Positions 56,114-64,000 of a stretch of 64,000 bases of DNA are shown here, one piece after another (the first letter of the stretch is position 1; each line of letters starts with the position of its first letter). Source of the DNA: Pandoraea nosoerga (GTDB lineage: Bacteria; Pseudomonadota; Gammaproteobacteria; Burkholderiales; Burkholderiaceae). Position numbers and translations under genes: made by a program. The notes beneath the pieces were generated by a model, which saw only the letters and a program-made list of their open reading frames with translations, did not search any database and was not told where the DNA came from. The stretch covers positions 101,022 through 165,021 of the forward strand of contig NZ_CABPSC010000014.1 in the NCBI RefSeq assembly GCF_902459585.1. The letters run 5' to 3'.

Positions 56114-57064
56114 ATGGATATTCTTATCCAACAAATCTTGAACGGCCTCGTGCTTGGCAGCGTCTACGCGATCATTGCACTCGGCTATACGATGGTCTAC
56201 GGCATTCTGGGCATCATCAACTTCGCCCACGCCGACGTGATGATGATCGGCGCCATGGTCGCGCTGTCCACCATCAACCTGTTGTTGAAGGTCGCGCCGG
56301 ACATGAACCCGGCGCTCATGCTGGCCATTGCCACGCTCGTGTGTATGCCCGTGTGTGCCCTGACCAACTTCGTGATCGAGCGCGTGGCCTACCGGCCGTT
56401 GCGCAACGCGCCGCGTCTTGCGCCGCTGATCACGGCCATTGGCGTGTCGCTGCTGTTGCAGACCATCGCCATGCTGATCTGGTCGCGCAACCCGCTCTCG
56501 TTTCCGCAACTGCTGCCGACCGATGCGCTCACGATCATCCCGCAGCGCGGCGATCATCCGGGCGCGGTGACCAACGGCACCGGTATCGTGATCGTCGTCG
56601 TCGCGTTCCTGGTGATGTTCGGCCTGACGCAGCTCGTGAACCGGACCAAGCTCGGACGCGCCATGCGTGCGACGGCGGAAAACCGCAACGTGGCTGGTCT
56701 CATGGGCGTGAACCCCAACTTCGTGATCTCCGCGACGTTCGCGCTGGGCGGCGCCCTGGCGGCGCTCGCGGGCGTGATGATGGCGTCGAACTACGGCAAC
56801 GCCCACTTTTACATGGGCTTCATCCCCGGCATGAAGGCGTTCACCGCGGCGGTGCTCGGCGGTATCGGCAACCTGCAGGGGGCGATGGTCGGCGGCGTGC
56901 TGCTCGGCCTGATCGAAGCGCTCGGGGCAGGCTACATCGGTGATCTCACCGGTGGGGTATTCGGAAGTAACTATCAGGACGTGTTCGCGTTCATCGTCCT
57001 GATCGTCGTGCTGGTGTTCCGTCCGAGCGGTCTGCTTGGCGAACGCGTGGCCGATCGTGCATAA
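56114..57064 (+). CDS. livH: Branched-chain amino-acid ABC transporter permease LivH
   Basis: A 316-residue inner-membrane permease with about eight hydrophobic segments. LNGLVLGSVYAIIALGYTMVYGILGIINF in part opens the protein; ATAENRNVAGLMGVN is the conserved cytoplasmic loop that contacts the ATPases. AAGGAGTTAGCTTC precedes the ATG; an upstream GTG at 56075 is not supported. It lies 212 nt after livK, the widest gap of the operon, with a short ~21-nt spacer to livM. Confidence 0.95.
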   Translation: MDILIQQILNGLVLGSVYAIIALGYTMVYGILGIINFAHADVMMIGAMVALSTINLLLKVAPDMNPALMLAIATLVCMPVCALTNFVIERVAYRPLRNAPRLAPLITAIGVSLLLQTIAMLIWSRNPLSFPQLLPTDALTIIPQRGDHPGAVTNGTGIVIVVVAFLVMFGLTQLVNRTKLGRAMRATAENRNVAGLMGVNPNFVISATFALGGALAALAGVMMASNYGNAHFYMGFIPGMKAFTAAVLGGIGNLQGAMVGGVLLGLIEALGAGYIGDLTGGVFGSNYQDVFAFIVLIVVLVFRPSGLLGERVADRA

Positions 57065-57082
57065 GCGGGGAGGACCGACATC

Positions 57083-58219
<1,137 letters not shown>

Positions 58220-58240
58220 GCCGAGGGAGACGAATTCAAG

Positions 58241-59014
58241 ATGAGCGAACAAATTCTTCTGTCCGTCAAGGGCGTGAACAAGCGCTTCGGCGGTCTGCAG
58301 GCTCTCACCGACGTGGGGCTGGAGATCAGGCCGGGGCAGATCTATGGCCTGATCGGCCCCAACGGCGCGGGCAAGACCACGTTCTTCAACGTGATCACGG
58401 GCCTGTACACGCCCGATTCGGGCGAATTCCGTCTGGCCGGCGAGTCGTACAAGCCGAGTGCCGTGCACGAGGTGGCGAAGGCCGGCATTGCGCGCACGTT
58501 CCAGAACATTCGCCTGTTCGGCGGCATGACGGTGATCGAGAACGTGATGGTCGGGCGCCACGTGCGCACGAAGATGGGCGTGGTCGGCGCAATCCTGCGC
58601 CACCCGGGGGCCAAGGCCGAGGAGCGCGCCATTCGCGATCGTGCGATGGAACTGCTCGAATACGTGGGCGTGGCCAAGTACGCCAACTACACGGCGGCGA
58701 ATCTCTCTTACGGCCACCAGCGCCGTCTGGAGATCGCGCGCGCGCTGGCGACCGATCCGAAGCTGCTCGCGCTGGACGAGCCCGCAGCCGGCATGAACGC
58801 GACCGAGAAGGTCGAGCTGCGCGGCCTGCTCGACAAGATCCGCAGCGACGGCAAGACGATCCTGCTCATCGAGCACGACGTGAAGCTGGTGATGGGGCTG
58901 TGCAACCGCATGACGGTGCTCGATTACGGCAAGGTGATTGCCGAAGGTTTGCCGCAGGACGTGCAGAACAATCCTGCGGTGATTGAAGCGTATCTCGGTG
59001 CAGGAGGCCATTGA
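58241..59014 (+). CDS. livG: Branched-chain amino-acid ABC transporter ATP-binding protein LivG
   Basis: A 257-residue ABC ATPase: Walker A GPNGAGKTT (39-47), signature LSYGHQRRLEIARAL (Tyr in place of the usual Gly, typical of LivG), Walker B LLALDEPAAGMN and the C-terminal segment IAEGLPQDVQNNPAVIEAYLG. Paired with LivF to power uptake. Its stop overlaps the livF ATG (TGATG). Confidence 0.96.
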   Translation: MSEQILLSVKGVNKRFGGLQALTDVGLEIRPGQIYGLIGPNGAGKTTFFNVITGLYTPDSGEFRLAGESYKPSAVHEVAKAGIARTFQNIRLFGGMTVIENVMVGRHVRTKMGVVGAILRHPGAKAEERAIRDRAMELLEYVGVAKYANYTAANLSYGHQRRLEIARALATDPKLLALDEPAAGMNATEKVELRGLLDKIRSDGKTILLIEHDVKLVMGLCNRMTVLDYGKVIAEGLPQDVQNNPAVIEAYLGAGGH

Positions 59015-59727
59015 TGAGCGCAATGTTGACGATCAAGGGCCTGAAAGTCGCTTACGGCGGTATCAAGGCGGTCAAGGGCATCGACCTGAATATCCAGCCG
59101 GGCGAGCTGGTCACGCTCATCGGTGCGAACGGGGCGGGCAAGACGACCACGATGAAGGCGATCACCGGCCTGTTGCCATGGGCCGAGGGCGACATCGAGT
59201 ATCTGGGCAAGTCGATTCGCGGGGTGAAGGCGTTCGATTTGCTCAAGCAGGGGCTGGCGATGGTCCCGGAGGGTCGCGGCATCTTCACGCGCATGACCAT
59301 CCTCGAGAACATGCAGATGGGGGCGTACCTGCGCAACGACACCGCGGGCATCAAGCAGGACGTCGATCGGATGTTCGGCATCTTCCCGCGCCTGAAGGAG
59401 CGCAAGGACCAACTCGCGGGCACGCTCTCGGGAGGGGAACAGCAGATGCTGGCAATGGCGCGCGCGCTCATGAGCCAGCCGAAACTGTTGCTGCTCGACG
59501 AGCCGTCGATGGGACTCTCGCCGATCATGGTGGAGAAGATCTTCGAAGTGGTGCGCACGGTTTCGGCCGAGGGCGTGACGGTGCTGCTCGTGGAGCAGAA
59601 CGCGCGTCTTGCGCTGCAGGCGGCGCACCGCGGCTACGTGATGGACAGCGGCCTCGTCACGATGACCGGCGATGCGAAAGACATGCTCGACGACCCGAAG
59701 GTGCGCGCGGCGTATCTCGGCGAGTAG
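59014..59727 (+). CDS. livF: Branched-chain amino-acid ABC transporter ATP-binding protein LivF
   Basis: A 237-residue ABC ATPase: Walker A GANGAGKTT (37-45), Q-loop region GLAMVPEGRGIFTRMTI, signature LSGGEQQMLAMARALM and Walker B LLLLDEPSMGLSP. Last gene of the operon. The start is the ATG that overlaps the livG stop, with AGGAGG eight nucleotides before; a TTG one codon upstream is not needed. Confidence 0.96.
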   Translation: MSAMLTIKGLKVAYGGIKAVKGIDLNIQPGELVTLIGANGAGKTTTMKAITGLLPWAEGDIEYLGKSIRGVKAFDLLKQGLAMVPEGRGIFTRMTILENMQMGAYLRNDTAGIKQDVDRMFGIFPRLKERKDQLAGTLSGGEQQMLAMARALMSQPKLLLLDEPSMGLSPIMVEKIFEVVRTVSAEGVTVLLVEQNARLALQAAHRGYVMDSGLVTMTGDAKDMLDDPKVRAAYLGE

Positions 59728-59737
59728 GGGCGGGAAA

Positions 59738-59812
59738 CGTCAGCCGGCAAGTCCGGCTGACGAAACAGGAAGGGCGCCCGGTGGTCCGCATCCGGCGCCC
59801 TTCTTCGTTTTC
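59738..59812 (+). terminator. Double hairpin after livF
   Basis: A first stem CGTCAGCCGG / CCGGCTGACG (59738-59762) lacks a T-run. A second, AGGGCGCC (59771-59778) with GGCGCCCT (59794-59801), is followed by a T-rich stretch and is the probable terminator. Confidence 0.75.
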
Positions 59813-59825
59813 TCCGGCGAGCCCG

Positions 59826-60302
59826 TCACCAGGCGCCCATCCCGCTTCCCGGGGCCGCCGGCAGCCGCTTGCCGAGGCTCACGACGTCGTCGGCGGCGTA
59901 GCCGTGGGCGCTGTAGAACGCCAGCGCTTCGCGCGAGCCGGTCAGCACCTGCAGATTCAGCTTGAGACATCCGCGCTGCGCGAGCGCGCTTTCCGCGTGG
60001 CGCAGCAGGGCGCTCGCCACGCCGCGGCGCCGCAGCGCGCGCGCCACCGCCAGCGAGTACACCCACCCGCGATGCCCGTCATAGCCCGCCATCACCGTGC
60101 CCGCAATCTTGCGCTCGCGGACCGCAACGAAGAACAGGCCGTCACGCATCGCCGCCTTGTTCGCGATCGACCGGCGCGGTTCGCGATGCGGCTTGTCCGG
60201 CGCGTTGTACTCGGGAAACGCGTCGCGCCACAACGCGAGCACCGCCTCCGTGTCCGCCTCGTCGAACGGGCGAATGCGAATATCCACCGGCGCGCTCGTC
60301 AT
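59826..60302 (-). CDS. GNAT-family acetyltransferase, YpeA-like
   Basis: A 158-residue N-acetyltransferase: IRPFDEADTEAVLALWRDAF at the start, IAGTVMAGYDGHRGWVYSLAV, the acetyl-CoA loop ARALRRRGVASALL and NLQVLTGSREALAFYSAHGY. This is the pattern of YpeA-type enzymes with unknown substrate. Its ATG overlaps the stop of the next upstream GNAT gene by 4 nt, so the two are cotranslated. It converges with livF. Confidence 0.88.
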   Translation of the reverse strand: MTSAPVDIRIRPFDEADTEAVLALWRDAFPEYNAPDKPHREPRRSIANKAAMRDGLFFVAVRERKIAGTVMAGYDGHRGWVYSLAVARALRRRGVASALLRHAESALAQRGCLKLNLQVLTGSREALAFYSAHGYAADDVVSLGKRLPAAPGSGMGAW

Positions 60303-60796
60303 GGCGCCTCCCGCTTGCCGGTGTACACGTCGGGCCGATGAATCTGCATCATCTTGTTGACCGGGCCGAGCGGCTCGAAACCGTAGCGCGCGTACAAACC
60401 CGCCGCATCGGTCGTCGCCAGCAGGAAGCGCCGCAGTCCCTGCAGCGCCGGGTGCGCCAGCACGTTCTCGCACAGACGCTTGCCGATGCCCAGCCCGCGC
60501 ATCGGGGGATCGACGAATACGTCGGCCAGATAGGCGAACGTCGCACGATCGGTGATCACACGCGCGAACCCCACCTGGCGCACGGGGCCCCCTTCGACCT
60601 CGGTGGCATACGCGCCGAAACACAGCGAGTGCGAAATGGCGCGCATGAGCGTCTCGCGCGGAATGTCCTTCGCCCAGTGCGTCTGCGTGGACAGCGCGTG
60701 GTGAATGAAGCCGATGTCGAGCCGGGCCGGATCGGACGAAATCTCGACGATGGCGTCCGCGGGCGGCGTCGCATGGGCATGACTCATGTCGTTCAT
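60299..60796 (-). CDS. GNAT-family acetyltransferase, second of a coupled pair
   Basis: A 165-residue N-acetyltransferase of a different subgroup: FIHHALSTQTHWAKDIPRE, VGFARVITDRATFAYLADVFV, the acetyl-CoA loop MRGLGIGKRLC and the LATTDAAGLYARYGFEPLG segment. Its stop overlaps the start of the downstream GNAT gene (ATGA). The two share only the general fold and are not recent duplicates. It lies 82 nt downstream of the aminotransferase gene on the same strand. Substrate unknown. Confidence 0.88.
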   Translation of the reverse strand: MNDMSHAHATPPADAIVEISSDPARLDIGFIHHALSTQTHWAKDIPRETLMRAISHSLCFGAYATEVEGGPVRQVGFARVITDRATFAYLADVFVDPPMRGLGIGKRLCENVLAHPALQGLRRFLLATTDAAGLYARYGFEPLGPVNKMMQIHRPDVYTGKREAP

Positions 60797-60878
60797 TGAC
60801 GGGTGCTCCCAGGAGTGGACAGGGCGCGCGCCGCGCCCGGCGCGAGGGCCGGACGGGCGGGCTGACCCCGCAAGGTTT

Positions 60879-62138
60879 TCAGACGTGCTTGGCGAGCAGC
60901 GTGTCGAGCATCGAGAGCATCTGGTCGATTTCCTCGCGGCTCACGTTCAGTGCGGGCATGAAGCGCAGCAGGTTCGGACGCGCCGAATTGAGCAGCAAGC
61001 CGTCCGGCGCCATGTCGCGCGCCGCTTCGACCAGTTGCGGGCCGATGTCGCGCCCGAGCAGCAGCGCGCGCAGCAGGCCCGCGCCGCGCTCGCCCTCGCC
61101 GCCGTACTTCGACGACAGATGCTGCAGCCCGGCGCTCAGATAATCGGCCTGCGCACGCACGAATTCGAGAAAACCGGGCGCGCTCACCGTGCGCATGACC
61201 GCGAGACCCACGGCGCACATGAGCGGATTGCCGTTGTACGTGCCGCCCTGATCGCCGGGCTGGAACACGGCGAGCTCGTCGGCGCACAACATCGCCGCGA
61301 GCGGCACGCCGCCGCCGATGCCTTTGCCGAGCGTCATGATGTCGGGCACGATGCCGGCCTGCTGATGCGCGAAGAGCGTGCCGGTGCGTCCGCAACCGGT
61401 CTGCACCTCGTCGACGATCAGCAGCAGCCCGCGCGCCTGCGTGAGCGCGCGCAGTTCCTTGAGGAAGGTCGTCGTCGCCGGCACGACGCCGGCCTCGCCC
61501 TGAATCGGCTCGAGCATCACGGCCACCGTGTCGGGGCCGATCAGCGCTTCGACCGATGCCAGGTCGTTGAGCTCCGCCTTCGGAAAGCCCGGCACCTGCG
61601 GGGCGAAGATCGTGTCCCAACCCGGCTTGCCGCTCGCGGACATCGTTGCGAGAGTACGGCCATGGAAGCCGTTCCGGAACGTGATGATCTCGTAGCGCGC
61701 ACCGCCCGAGGCGTTCGGGTGCAACTGCCCCCACTTGCGGGCGAGTTTGATGGCGCTCTCGTTGGCCTCCGCGCCGCTGTTCGCGAAGAAGACCTTGCCG
61801 AGGCCGGAGAGCGTCGCGAGCAGGTCGGCCAGCTCGATCATCGGGCCGTTGTAGAACGCGGGGCTCGGATTGAGCAGCAGCGCGCCTTGCGTGGCGAGCG
61901 CGTCGCGCATCACCGGATGGCAGTGGCCGAGGCTGTTGACCGCCCAGCCCTGGATGAAGTCGAGATATCGCTTGCCCTCGTGGTCGTACAGCCAGCCGCC
62001 CTTGCCGTGCGTGAAGACGAGCTCGGGGCGCGTGGTGATAGGCAACAGCGCCCCGGTGGGGAACTCGGCGAACCTGGCGTTACGCGCGGCTCCGGGCGCA
62101 TTGGAGGGCGGAACGGCGGGCGAGTTGGCAAGCGACAT
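60879..62138 (-). CDS. argD: Class III aminotransferase, acetylornithine aminotransferase-like
   Basis: A 419-residue PLP enzyme: [17 protein letters not shown] (118-134), [38 protein letters not shown] (241-253) and the PLP Lys272 in [10 protein letters not shown]. In arginine synthesis ArgD makes N-acetylornithine; class III relatives also act on succinylornithine, 4-aminobutyrate or N-succinyl-diaminopimelate, so the substrate is inferred. argF of the same pathway is at 4.6-5.5 kb, but not in an operon with it. Confidence 0.85.
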   Translation of the reverse strand: MSLANSPAVPPSNAPGAARNARFAEFPTGALLPITTRPELVFTHGKGGWLYDHEGKRYLDFIQGWAVNSLGHCHPVMRDALATQGALLLNPSPAFYNGPMIELADLLATLSGLGKVFFANSGAEANESAIKLARKWGQLHPNASGGARYEIITFRNGFHGRTLATMSASGKPGWDTIFAPQVPGFPKAELNDLASVEALIGPDTVAVMLEPIQGEAGVVPATTTFLKELRALTQARGLLLIVDEVQTGCGRTGTLFAHQQAGIVPDIMTLGKGIGGGVPLAAMLCADELAVFQPGDQGGTYNGNPLMCAVGLAVMRTVSAPGFLEFVRAQADYLSAGLQHLSSKYGGEGERGAGLLRALLLGRDIGPQLVEAARDMAPDGLLLNSARPNLLRFMPALNVSREEIDQMLSMLDTLLAKHV

Positions 62139-62436
62139 GACGGTCTCCGAAGGACAAGGGTGAAAGAGACGAGGGAATAAAAAAAGCCACGGGGACTGCC
62201 CGTGGCTTCGCTGTGCTTGAGAACTTGCGTGTTATCGCAGTCGATAGCGTGCCGCGCGGCATCCCGGTTGGGGCAGCGTGCGGCGACGTCGGATCGAGGC
62301 GATGGCAATCAGGTTCATGTCGGCAAGCATAAGGGGGTGACGCGGCGCTTGTCAAAGGGTAAGCGCGCACTGTGGCGTGCGCGCATCTTTGCGAGGTTCA
62401 GGATCGCCGCCCGGCGCGCGGCGCACGGTCCGCCCG
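62139..62436. other. Gap between the aminotransferase and reductase genes
   Basis: 298 bp. Contains the reductase terminator at 62181-62208; no gene, tRNA or promoter is convincing. Confidence 0.5.
62181..62209 (-). terminator. Terminator downstream of the ferredoxin-type reductase gene
   Basis: AGCCACGGG and CCCGTGGCT-type arms (about 62189-62208) form a 9-bp stem, followed on the minus strand by a run of seven T. It would end the transcript from 62437-63471. Confidence 0.82.
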
Positions 62437-63471
62437 TCAGTGGCCGCCGCCGGGGTTGTCGGCCTCGGTGGTGAACGCGTCGGCGAAGAACGCATCCTCC
62501 GGCAGGCCGTGGTGCGTGGTGAAGTCGCGCCGCGCCGACTCGACCATCACCGGCGCACCGCACGCGTAGACTTCGTGGCCCGACAGGTCGGGCAGGTCTT
62601 CCACCACGGCCCGGTGAACGAAGCCCGTGCGGCCCTGCCACCGGTCTTCGGGCGCGGCCTCGGAGAGCACCGGCACGAACGTGAAGCCCGGAATGTCGCG
62701 CGCCCACTGTTCGGCCAGTTCGCGCATGTAGATGTCCTTGAGCTGGCGTGCGCCCCAGTACAGCGTCATCGGGCGTGCCAGTCCCTTGTGTACGGCATGC
62801 TCGACGATGGCCTTGATCGGCGCGAAGCCCGTGCCCGAGGCGAGCAGCACGATCGGCCGGTCGGAGTCCTCGCGCAGGAAAAACGTGCCCAGCGGGCCTT
62901 CGAAGCGCAGGATCTCGCGCTCCTTCATGTTGAGGAAGACGTGGTCGGTGAACGCGCCGCCGGGCATGTGCCGCAGATGCAGCTCCAGGAAGCCTTCCTC
63001 GTGCGGCGCGGTCGCCATCGAATAGCTGCGGCGCTTGCCGTCCTTCAGGATGAATTCGATGTACTGGCCGGCGAGGTACTGGAAGCGTTCGTTGGCGGGC
63101 AACTGCAGACGCATCACGATCACGTCGTCCGCGCGGCGCTCGAGCGCGTTCACGCGACAGGGCAGGCGCTTGACCGGAATGTCGCCGATGCCCTTGACCT
63201 CGCGCGATTCCACGACGAGATCGCCGCTCGCGTGCGCGCAGCACAGCAGCGCAAAGCCTCGCGTTTGCTCGTCCTTGGTGAGCGCGGAACTGGAATGCGC
63301 GCCGTGCTCGACGCTGCCCTCGACGAGCCTGGCCTTGCACGAGCCGCAGCCGCCGTTCTTGCACCCGTAAGGCAGGCCGATGCCCTGACGCAACGCGGCA
63401 GAAAGCACGGCCTCGCCGTCTTCGACCTGAAACTCGCGCCCGCTCGGCACGAGGGTAACGTTGTAAGCCAT
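62437..63471 (-). CDS. [2Fe-2S]/FAD/NAD reductase, AscD (CDP-6-deoxy-glucoseen reductase)-like
   Basis: A 344-residue three-domain reductase. The N-terminal plant-type [2Fe-2S] domain has Cys37, 42, 45 (YGCKNGGCGSCKARL) and a Cys in LLCCAH (77/78). An FAD domain has RRSYSMATAP and an NAD domain has LLASGTGFAPIKAIVE. Burkholderiales copies are usually annotated as CDP-6-deoxy-delta-3,4-glucoseen reductase after AscD, but there is no deoxysugar cluster here, so a general oxygenase reductase role is equally possible. It has the same three domain types as the nagAa product at 25.7 kb. Divergent from the partial SDR gene. Confidence 0.85.
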   Translation of the reverse strand: MAYNVTLVPSGREFQVEDGEAVLSAALRQGIGLPYGCKNGGCGSCKARLVEGSVEHGAHSSSALTKDEQTRGFALLCCAHASGDLVVESREVKGIGDIPVKRLPCRVNALERRADDVIVMRLQLPANERFQYLAGQYIEFILKDGKRRSYSMATAPHEEGFLELHLRHMPGGAFTDHVFLNMKEREILRFEGPLGTFFLREDSDRPIVLLASGTGFAPIKAIVEHAVHKGLARPMTLYWGARQLKDIYMRELAEQWARDIPGFTFVPVLSEAAPEDRWQGRTGFVHRAVVEDLPDLSGHEVYACGAPVMVESARRDFTTHHGLPEDAFFADAFTTEADNPGGGH

Positions 63472-63486
63472 ACTACAATCCGAAAA

Positions 63487-64000
63487 ATGAAAAATTCGTC
63501 GAAATCCTTCGGTCGTCCGCGCCTGCTGGTCGTGGGCTGTGGCGACGTCGGCATGCGTGCGTTGCCGGCCCTCATCCCGCGCTTTCGCGTCTTTGCCGTG
63601 ACGTCGAGCGACGCCCGGCACGCGGCCTTGCGCGCGGCCGGCGCGATTCCGGTCATCGCCAATCTCGATGATGCCGCCAGCCTGCGCCGCATCGGCCGTC
63701 TGGCCCCTCGCGTGCTGCATCTCGCGCCGCCCGCCGCAGTCGCCGGCAACGGTTCGCGGGATCTGCGCACGCGCCGCTTGCGCGCCGCGCTGGGGCGAGC
63801 GCCCGAACCCGTGATTGTACCCGAGGGGGGGCGCCAAGCCCTGTCACGCCTGCCCCGTGCGGTCCGTCGAATCCTCGTGTATGCCAGCACCAGCGGCGTC
63901 TATGGCGACTGCGGGGGCGCGCATATCGATGAGACCCGGACACCGGCGCCGCGTTCGCCGCGCGGCCAGCGCCGCGTCGACGCCGAGCGCACGCTGCGCG
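63487..64000 (+). CDS. NAD(P)-binding, epimerase-like SDR protein (3' end outside window)
   Basis: The frame is open to the window edge, giving 171 visible residues from MKNSSKSFGRPRLLVVGCGD. The first strand-turn is VVGCGDVGMR, a Rossmann loop close to GxGxxG. ILVYASTSGVYGDCGG resembles the STSGVYG catalytic region of YeeZ-like atypical/extended SDR proteins, whose substrate is unknown. The ATG is 15 nt from the divergent reductase start. The Tyr/Lys pair and substrate part lie beyond the edge. Confidence 0.75.
   Translation, partial: MKNSSKSFGRPRLLVVGCGDVGMRALPALIPRFRVFAVTSSDARHAALRAAGAIPVIANLDDAASLRRIGRLAPRVLHLAPPAAVAGNGSRDLRTRRLRAALGRAPEPVIVPEGGRQALSRLPRAVRRILVYASTSGVYGDCGGAHIDETRTPAPRSPRGQRRVDAERTLR

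Overview
The window is high-GC proteobacterial chromosome. Its core gene orders, such as exbB-exbD-lpxK-Trm112-kdsB-adk, ileS-lspA-coaBC, rpsT beside a DUF3579 gene and argF, icd near cspA-clpS-clpA, and livKHMGF, are typical of Burkholderiaceae. The overall content looks most like Pandoraea or a close relative, but the genus call is recollection of synteny, not a search. Nearly all the sequence is housekeeping. I see no complete insertion sequence, prophage, CRISPR array, rRNA or tRNA gene.

Layout. 1-6.8 kb: end of plsY, yajQ, murB, a patatin-like lipase, ppnP, argF, a DUF3579 gene and rpsT. 6.9-11.7 kb: murJ, a SirB1-type protein, a DUF962 membrane protein, an SDR and adk. 12-15.2 kb: minus-strand kdsB, a Trm112-like gene, lpxK, exbD and exbB, linking LPS (Kdo, lipid A) synthesis to a proton-channel pair. 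15.2-22.1 kb: a DnaA-box-rich gap, xseA, sodB, an HD-GYP protein, a DUF192 protein, two small Ala/Lys-rich secreted proteins, rluE and icd. 22.2-28.9 kb: the clearest accessory block, lying between icd and cspA-clpS-clpA. It holds a secreted hypothetical behind a poly-G tract, a divergent LysR/SDR pair, and a divergent LysR next to a four-gene Rieske oxygenase operon in the order reductase, alpha, beta, ferredoxin. This is the nagAa-G-H-Ab order of salicylate 5-hydroxylase. 29.4-37.5 kb: cspA, clpS-clpA, dut, a luciferase-like monooxygenase and an MFS transporter (both between dut and coaBC), coaBC and lspA. 37.5-43.8 kb: ileS, ribF, purN and an rsmB-type methyltransferase. 43.8-50.6 kb: an MscS channel, a fatty-acid desaturase, nadA-nadC and convergent nadB. 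50.9-53.8 kb: rpmB-rpmG, radC and fkpB-ispH. 54.7-59.7 kb: a branched-chain amino-acid ABC operon (livKHMGF). 59.8-64 kb: two GNAT genes and an acetylornithine-type aminotransferase on the minus strand, then a [2Fe-2S] reductase divergent from a truncated NAD-binding sugar-epimerase-like gene.

Functional themes. NAD synthesis is nearly complete to nicotinate mononucleotide (nadB, nadA, nadC). Envelope genes dominate (plsY, murB, murJ, lpxK, kdsB, lspA, exbBD, desaturase, MscS). Arginine synthesis has argF and an argD-like gene.

The most unusual observations are a desaturase whose last ~90 residues look like the C-terminal part of an ISL3-family transposase; a cluster of DnaA-box sequences between exbB and xseA; a TCTTATATAAGA dyad shared by the icd and DUF3579 upstream regions; three genes (murJ, clpS, purN) whose -10 boxes sit so close to ATG that leaderless mRNAs are likely; and a G10 tract just upstream of a secreted-protein start codon. 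I found no convincing wholly new multi-gene system.
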